DNA from: Verrucomicrobiia bacterium
GTDB lineage: Bacteria; Verrucomicrobiota; Verrucomicrobiia; Verrucomicrobiales; DEV007
Length of the DNA stretch: 35,917 bases
Direction of reading: 5' to 3'
Assembly: GCA_020439995.1 (NCBI GenBank)
Contig: JAGROY010000153.1
Coordinates: 1 to 35,917, forward strand
Part shown: in pieces, positions 32,546-35,917 of the stretch
Numbering within the stretch: position 1 is the stretch's first letter
Layout: every line of letters begins with the position of its first letter
The notes under the pieces: generated by a model
Databases searched by the model: none
Told to the model about the DNA's origin: nothing
The model's input: the letters and a program-made list of their open reading frames with translations, nothing else
Translations under genes and position numbers: made by a program

Positions 32546-35500
32546 TCAGGGAGCAAAGCGCTTCTCGTTCAGGATTCGATAGGAGTAGAAATTGTCGAGC
32601 GATGTTGGTTTGGAGCCTCGCGACAATTCTCTTGCATAACTTGGCAAATCCTTGTCGTTGGGAGCGATGTTTCGCTCGATCACTGCGGATCCTCGGTATT
32701 CCCCACCAATTCTATCGCGACGGCTGTCGAAGGTTGCAGGGTCTGTCCCCTTCACTTTGATGATTGACTGTGCGACGAGATGCACCTTGAACGTGTTCGA
32801 GCGCACTGTCAGGCGGGGATACAGGTTCGTGTAGGGTCGCTCCTTGGAGTTATCACCAGTGAGTTTATGGTCATCCCAGAAGTTCTGCATTGCGTTCTCA
32901 TTGCGCCACTTTTCACCCTCTGGCACGAGATACATATCGCAAATCTCGGTCGCTGATCTGAATGCATCTCCCGCTTTGAATTTCTCATCCCACTGTTTGA
33001 GGGTTTCGTCGATGTCGATCCATTTCCGAAATTCCTGGTTTCCAGCACCGGTCTTGTAGGTTTTGGATGCAGTATTAGGAATTACAAGCATCTTCTCCGC
33101 CTTCATGACCGCGTGCAAGCCAGTCGCCCGACGGATGTAGTCGAAGGGCAGGATCTGGTAGTTCATGTTGATCTTACCAGCGGTCGAGAATGGCTCACTG
33201 ATGACGTAGGGTTGTACGACCGGCATCCAGAAGTAGTCCATCCACAGGTGGTCTGGCAGTTCCTTTGCGCCAAAGTGCTTTTTCTCTGGCATCGGTCGGA
33301 ACAGAAGTGTCTGCCACGGCACGTTGGCTTGGACACCGGTAGAAAGGGAGCCCAGCATTCCCGGACTTGGAATGACGCGGTTTGGCGAAAAAACGGATGC
33401 AGCGGTCTCCCGGATGTCGCGATTGTTGTCAAAATATGGATCCTTCGATCCACCCAGACCGCGGATGTCTCCATCGTCTGGACGGTTGATGTACGCGCCG
33501 TCTGGCGCGTTTCCGACACCGTTGTCGAAGTCGCCAGTCGTATCTGGATCATACGGTTTGCGTCGGTTTCCTGTGCGGGCGTTCACATCCTTGGCGAAGT
33601 CTTCGTTGCTGATGCTGATCGTGAAGTCGGGCCTGGTTCCCTCGGCATAATCCAAGCCAAGAAACTTACCCTCAAAGCTTCCGGAATCCTGAATGAGACT
33701 GACGCCGTTGTCGGTGGATCTCCGGTAGTCCGTCAATGAGTGGGCCATCCGCCTGTCTCTGTTGAAGTAGTCAGGATGGGGAACAAAGCTGGCCGCCTCG
33801 ACTACGCGCTTGCTGGTGATGAGACGGTAGTCTCCATGGGAAGGCACCAGCGATCGGATGACATCTGCGGTCGGACTAAAGAGTTTGTCTACTCCATTAC
33901 TGATCGCGGCTTTCATTCGATCCTCGAAGTTGTAAAACTTGTTACCCTTCTCGTGATTGAAACCAGGTGTGGGAAATTCCGCCGCAGGGAACGCCAGTTG
34001 GTAGGATTGAATCAGGTTACCGGTGTCCAGATTGCCAGCTGCATTTACATTGTCGTAGAGGATAATCCGGACAGGATCACGCTCCGTGGAGCCTCCAAAC
34101 TCGATGGTCCTTTCAGTGTTGGGAATCACCACTGGTTCAAAGTTGATGATGCTTTTAAACAATCGAACACCACCGTAACCACCCCAGGCAATCCAGTCCT
34201 GAGGTCGGTCTTTCGGGGCCACTCTGGAGGAAGGATCGGTGGTCGCTGCTTTCGTGAAACCACTGCGATCCCCTTCGCCTCTTCCTCGCTTCAGCTGATA
34301 GCCGCCGAGGGTGAAAGAATCGGGAACATCTTGCTCAGAGTTGCCAACGCCGCCACCGATTACGATCGTATTCTGCGGCTGCAGGGATGTCCATCCATGA
34401 GCTGGAGCAAAGGACTCCACAAGAACTCCCATTTGAATGAGTTGCGTACCTGGAACCATTTTTCCCCCATTCCTCCAAGTCGCGTCCAGATCATCCTTGT
34501 CGCCGACAAAGACACCTGTGTCACCTGGTTCATTCGGGTCGGGGAGTTTATACTCAGCCCGTTGAACAAGGATAAGGGCAACCTCGCTCAGTCCCAACAT
34601 GCGACCAAATCCCTTTGGAAGTGGCAGGCGTGAATTAGACCAGCGTGCGGTATGATCGCTGGAACCGCCGCAGAGACAAATCGCTGCAATTTGACCGTGT
34701 CCGACTGTTTTGTCAGCGTTTTTGCCTTCGCCTTTGGTGTAGTGCGTTCTGGTATTCGGGTCGTATAGGTTTGTAGCACGAAAATAGTCGAGTGTTTCGG
34801 CCAGAATGTTGTTACGGTCGTCGAATTGGCCCTGGCCATACTTTGCGCCGAAGCTGCTGCCGAAGCCGGGCATCGGATCGTCGGTGATGGCCTTGTAGGC
34901 CTCATAGAGTACCTCGTTTCGTCCGGCTGAATAGCTATAGAACTCTGCGTGACGGGAGTAGGCGTCGTCCCGCTGGAAAAAGTATGGCTGCTTGTTAATC
35001 GTCGAAGCGAACGCAATCGCTTTATCGTACGCCGATCGACCGGCAACTGAATACGCCATCGGCCACATCGACATGCGGGGGTAACCGAGCATGGAGACTT
35101 CTGGTGCCCGGCTGCGTGCCGTCAGGAAGAACTTAGCGGTTTCCAGCTTTTCCTGGGTGATCTGCGGATGAATGATCCGCTTGCCGCCACGCAGTTCATT
35201 TTCGAACAGGATTTCCTCAGGAGAGGAATAAAGGTGGTAGTCCTTCGGGAATGCTTCCACCTCGGATTTAGCGTCGATCTTGATCTCCTTGGTTCCGCCT
35301 TTGGAGCCGTCAACTCCGATTCCAGGAGCGATGGTCCACAAGGCTTCGAATTTCTCGATATCCTTGGCAGGATCCAGACGATTTCCAAACAAGCGTCCTT
35401 CATTGGGGAACAACACCGTGCTCAAGCATGTCTGAGCCGGGTGTCCAGGGTAGCGCTGATATTCACCAGTCTGAGGCTGGCGTGAAGCGAGAAGTCTATC

Positions 35501-35917
35501 CTCTTTCGTATCCACACGCGGGGTATCCCAGTAGACGCCCTCGGAAGCCGTATTGACATTGACTTTGCAAGACTCGTCATCCGTCCAGAATGCGATGCGG
35601 CTGGTGATCGGGTTCTCTTCCGTTGGTTGAATGGCACCGACGAAGCGGTTGCCTTTGTCAAGGTAGCCGACTGAGCCATCTGCGAGCATGTAGAGCCACT
35701 GAACCGGCATCGGCAGGCGCTTCAGGTAGTCCGCGCCTCCAGCGACAATACCGGGAAGTCCCTGGGTATCGTAGCTGAAGCCCTCGATCGAGCCGCGCTG
35801 GCCTTCGCCTTTGAATGCGCGCGGATCCACGATCGGAAAGTGAATCGATGCCCGTGCGATATTCTCCGGATCCGATGGGTCAGGATTGATGACGGGACGA
35901 TTCAAATCCACGTACTG
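32546..35917 (-). CDS. Verru_Chthon cassette protein A-like protein, N-terminal part beyond the window
   Basis: The frame is open to the window's end, giving about 1123 residues of what should be a longer protein; the true start is outside. Segments such as MDYFWMPVVQPYVISEPFS followed by TAGKINMNYQILPFDYIRR, and NLYPRLTVRSNTFKVHLVAQ near the C-terminus, are what I recognise from the large 'cassette protein A' of Verrucomicrobium and Chthoniobacter. In those genomes it is encoded next to smaller pseudopilin-like proteins B, C and D, suggesting a type II/IV-pilus-like export or assembly system whose function is unknown. Any partner genes would lie to the right of this window. No catalytic motif is seen; many Asn/Asp/Gly-rich loops suggest a large secreted or surface-exposed protein. 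A short GATCAGG direct repeat sits over the stop codon. Confidence 0.85.
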   Translation of the reverse strand, partial: QYVDLNRPVINPDPSDPENIARASIHFPIVDPRAFKGEGQRGSIEGFSYDTQGLPGIVAGGADYLKRLPMPVQWLYMLADGSVGYLDKGNRFVGAIQPTEENPITSRIAFWTDDESCKVNVNTASEGVYWDTPRVDTKEDRLLASRQPQTGEYQRYPGHPAQTCLSTVLFPNEGRLFGNRLDPAKDIEKFEALWTIAPGIGVDGSKGGTKEIKIDAKSEVEAFPKDYHLYSSPEEILFENELRGGKRIIHPQITQEKLETAKFFLTARSRAPEVSMLGYPRMSMWPMAYSVAGRSAYDKAIAFASTINKQPYFFQRDDAYSRHAEFYSYSAGRNEVLYEAYKAITDDPMPGFGSSFGAKYGQGQFDDRNNILAETLDYFRATNLYDPNTRTHYTKGEGKNADKTVGHGQIAAICLCGGSSDHTARWSNSRLPLPKGFGRMLGLSEVALILVQRAEYKLPDPNEPGDTGVFVGDKDDLDATWRNGGKMVPGTQLIQMGVLVESFAPAHGWTSLQPQNTIVIGGGVGNSEQDVPDSFTLGGYQLKRGRGEGDRSGFTKAATTDPSSRVAPKDRPQDWIAWGGYGGVRLFKSIINFEPVVIPNTERTIEFGGSTERDPVRIILYDNVNAAGNLDTGNLIQSYQLAFPAAEFPTPGFNHEKGNKFYNFEDRMKAAISNGVDKLFSPTADVIRSLVPSHGDYRLITSKRVVEAASFVPHPDYFNRDRRMAHSLTDYRRSTDNGVSLIQDSGSFEGKFLGLDYAEGTRPDFTISISNEDFAKDVNARTGNRRKPYDPDTTGDFDNGVGNAPDGAYINRPDDGDIRGLGGSKDPYFDNNRDIRETAASVFSPNRVIPSPGMLGSLSTGVQANVPWQTLLFRPMPEKKHFGAKELPDHLWMDYFWMPVVQPYVISEPFSTAGKINMNYQILPFDYIRRATGLHAVMKAEKMLVIPNTASKTYKTGAGNQEFRKWIDIDETLKQWDEKFKAGDAFRSATEICDMYLVPEGEKWRNENAMQNFWDDHKLTGDNSKERPYTNLYPRLTVRSNTFKVHLVAQSIIKVKGTDPATFDSRRDRIGGEYRGSAVIERNIAPNDKDLPSYARELSRGSKPTSLDNFYSYRILNEKRFAP

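Noticed and set aside
32535..32550. GATCAGG direct repeat at the end of the cassette A gene as an attachment site
   Set aside because: Only two short copies, with no integrase, tRNA or matching copy elsewhere in the window.
33740..34633. Plus-strand open frame of 297 codons opposite the cassette A gene
   Set aside because: Antisense shadow of a well-supported gene; the translated sequence has no family features or ribosome binding site.

Overview
The window looks like a chromosomal stretch from a member of the Verrucomicrobiota. The clearest pointer is the last gene, which resembles the 'Verru_Chthon cassette protein A' family. Supporting signs are two PEP-CTERM (exosortase-sorted) surface proteins, very large secreted proteins with calcium-binding DxDxDG repeats, a Y1-type transposase of a form I associate with this phylum, and an E. 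coli-like RpoC with a large insert. No rRNA, tRNA, CRISPR array or prophage was recognised. Assignments come from reading motifs; no database search was possible.

Layout. 1-2760 is the 3' part of rpoC, followed by a clean terminator. 2856-6564 is a cobalamin-themed block: a PduO-type corrinoid adenosyltransferase, then a cobalamin riboswitch (about 3660-3812) with a possible terminator platform, then a 649-residue surface protein that appears to be two secreted proteins joined in frame, and an overlapping glycosyltransferase. 6575-11148 is mostly on the minus strand: an N-acetylhexosamine-kinase-like phosphotransferase, a rhomboid protease, a small secreted protein with a strong terminator, and a zinc-ribbon membrane protein. 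11200-19384 mixes metabolism and accessory genes: a UbiA-type prenyltransferase resembling decaprenyl-phosphate phosphoribosyltransferase, ilvC, a Y1-type transposase, a Sel1-repeat protein, metX, a three-repeat Cys-rich secreted protein, and thymidine phosphorylase.

19425-28914 holds a small secreted protein of unknown function, a 2609-residue mosaic surface protein (LamG-like, lectin-like, PA14-like and TSP3 modules) and a PEP-CTERM protein directly behind it, closed by a 12-bp-stem terminator. 29036-32525 contains a lipoprotein, a gene-poor gap, a secreted S10 serine carboxypeptidase and an unrecognised membrane-anchored protein. 32546-35917 is the C-terminal part of the cassette A protein, running off the window.

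How the genes work together. The most coherent unit is the cobalamin block. The riboswitch implies that the surface fusion protein, and probably the coupled glycosyltransferase, are made when B12 is scarce. This suggests a PEP-CTERM-anchored B12-capture system analogous to the surface B12-binding lipoproteins of Bacteroides. That is inference: no TonB receptor or BtuFCD genes lie in the window. The second unit is the giant mosaic protein with its PEP-CTERM neighbour, probably an adhesion or glycan-binding surface pair.
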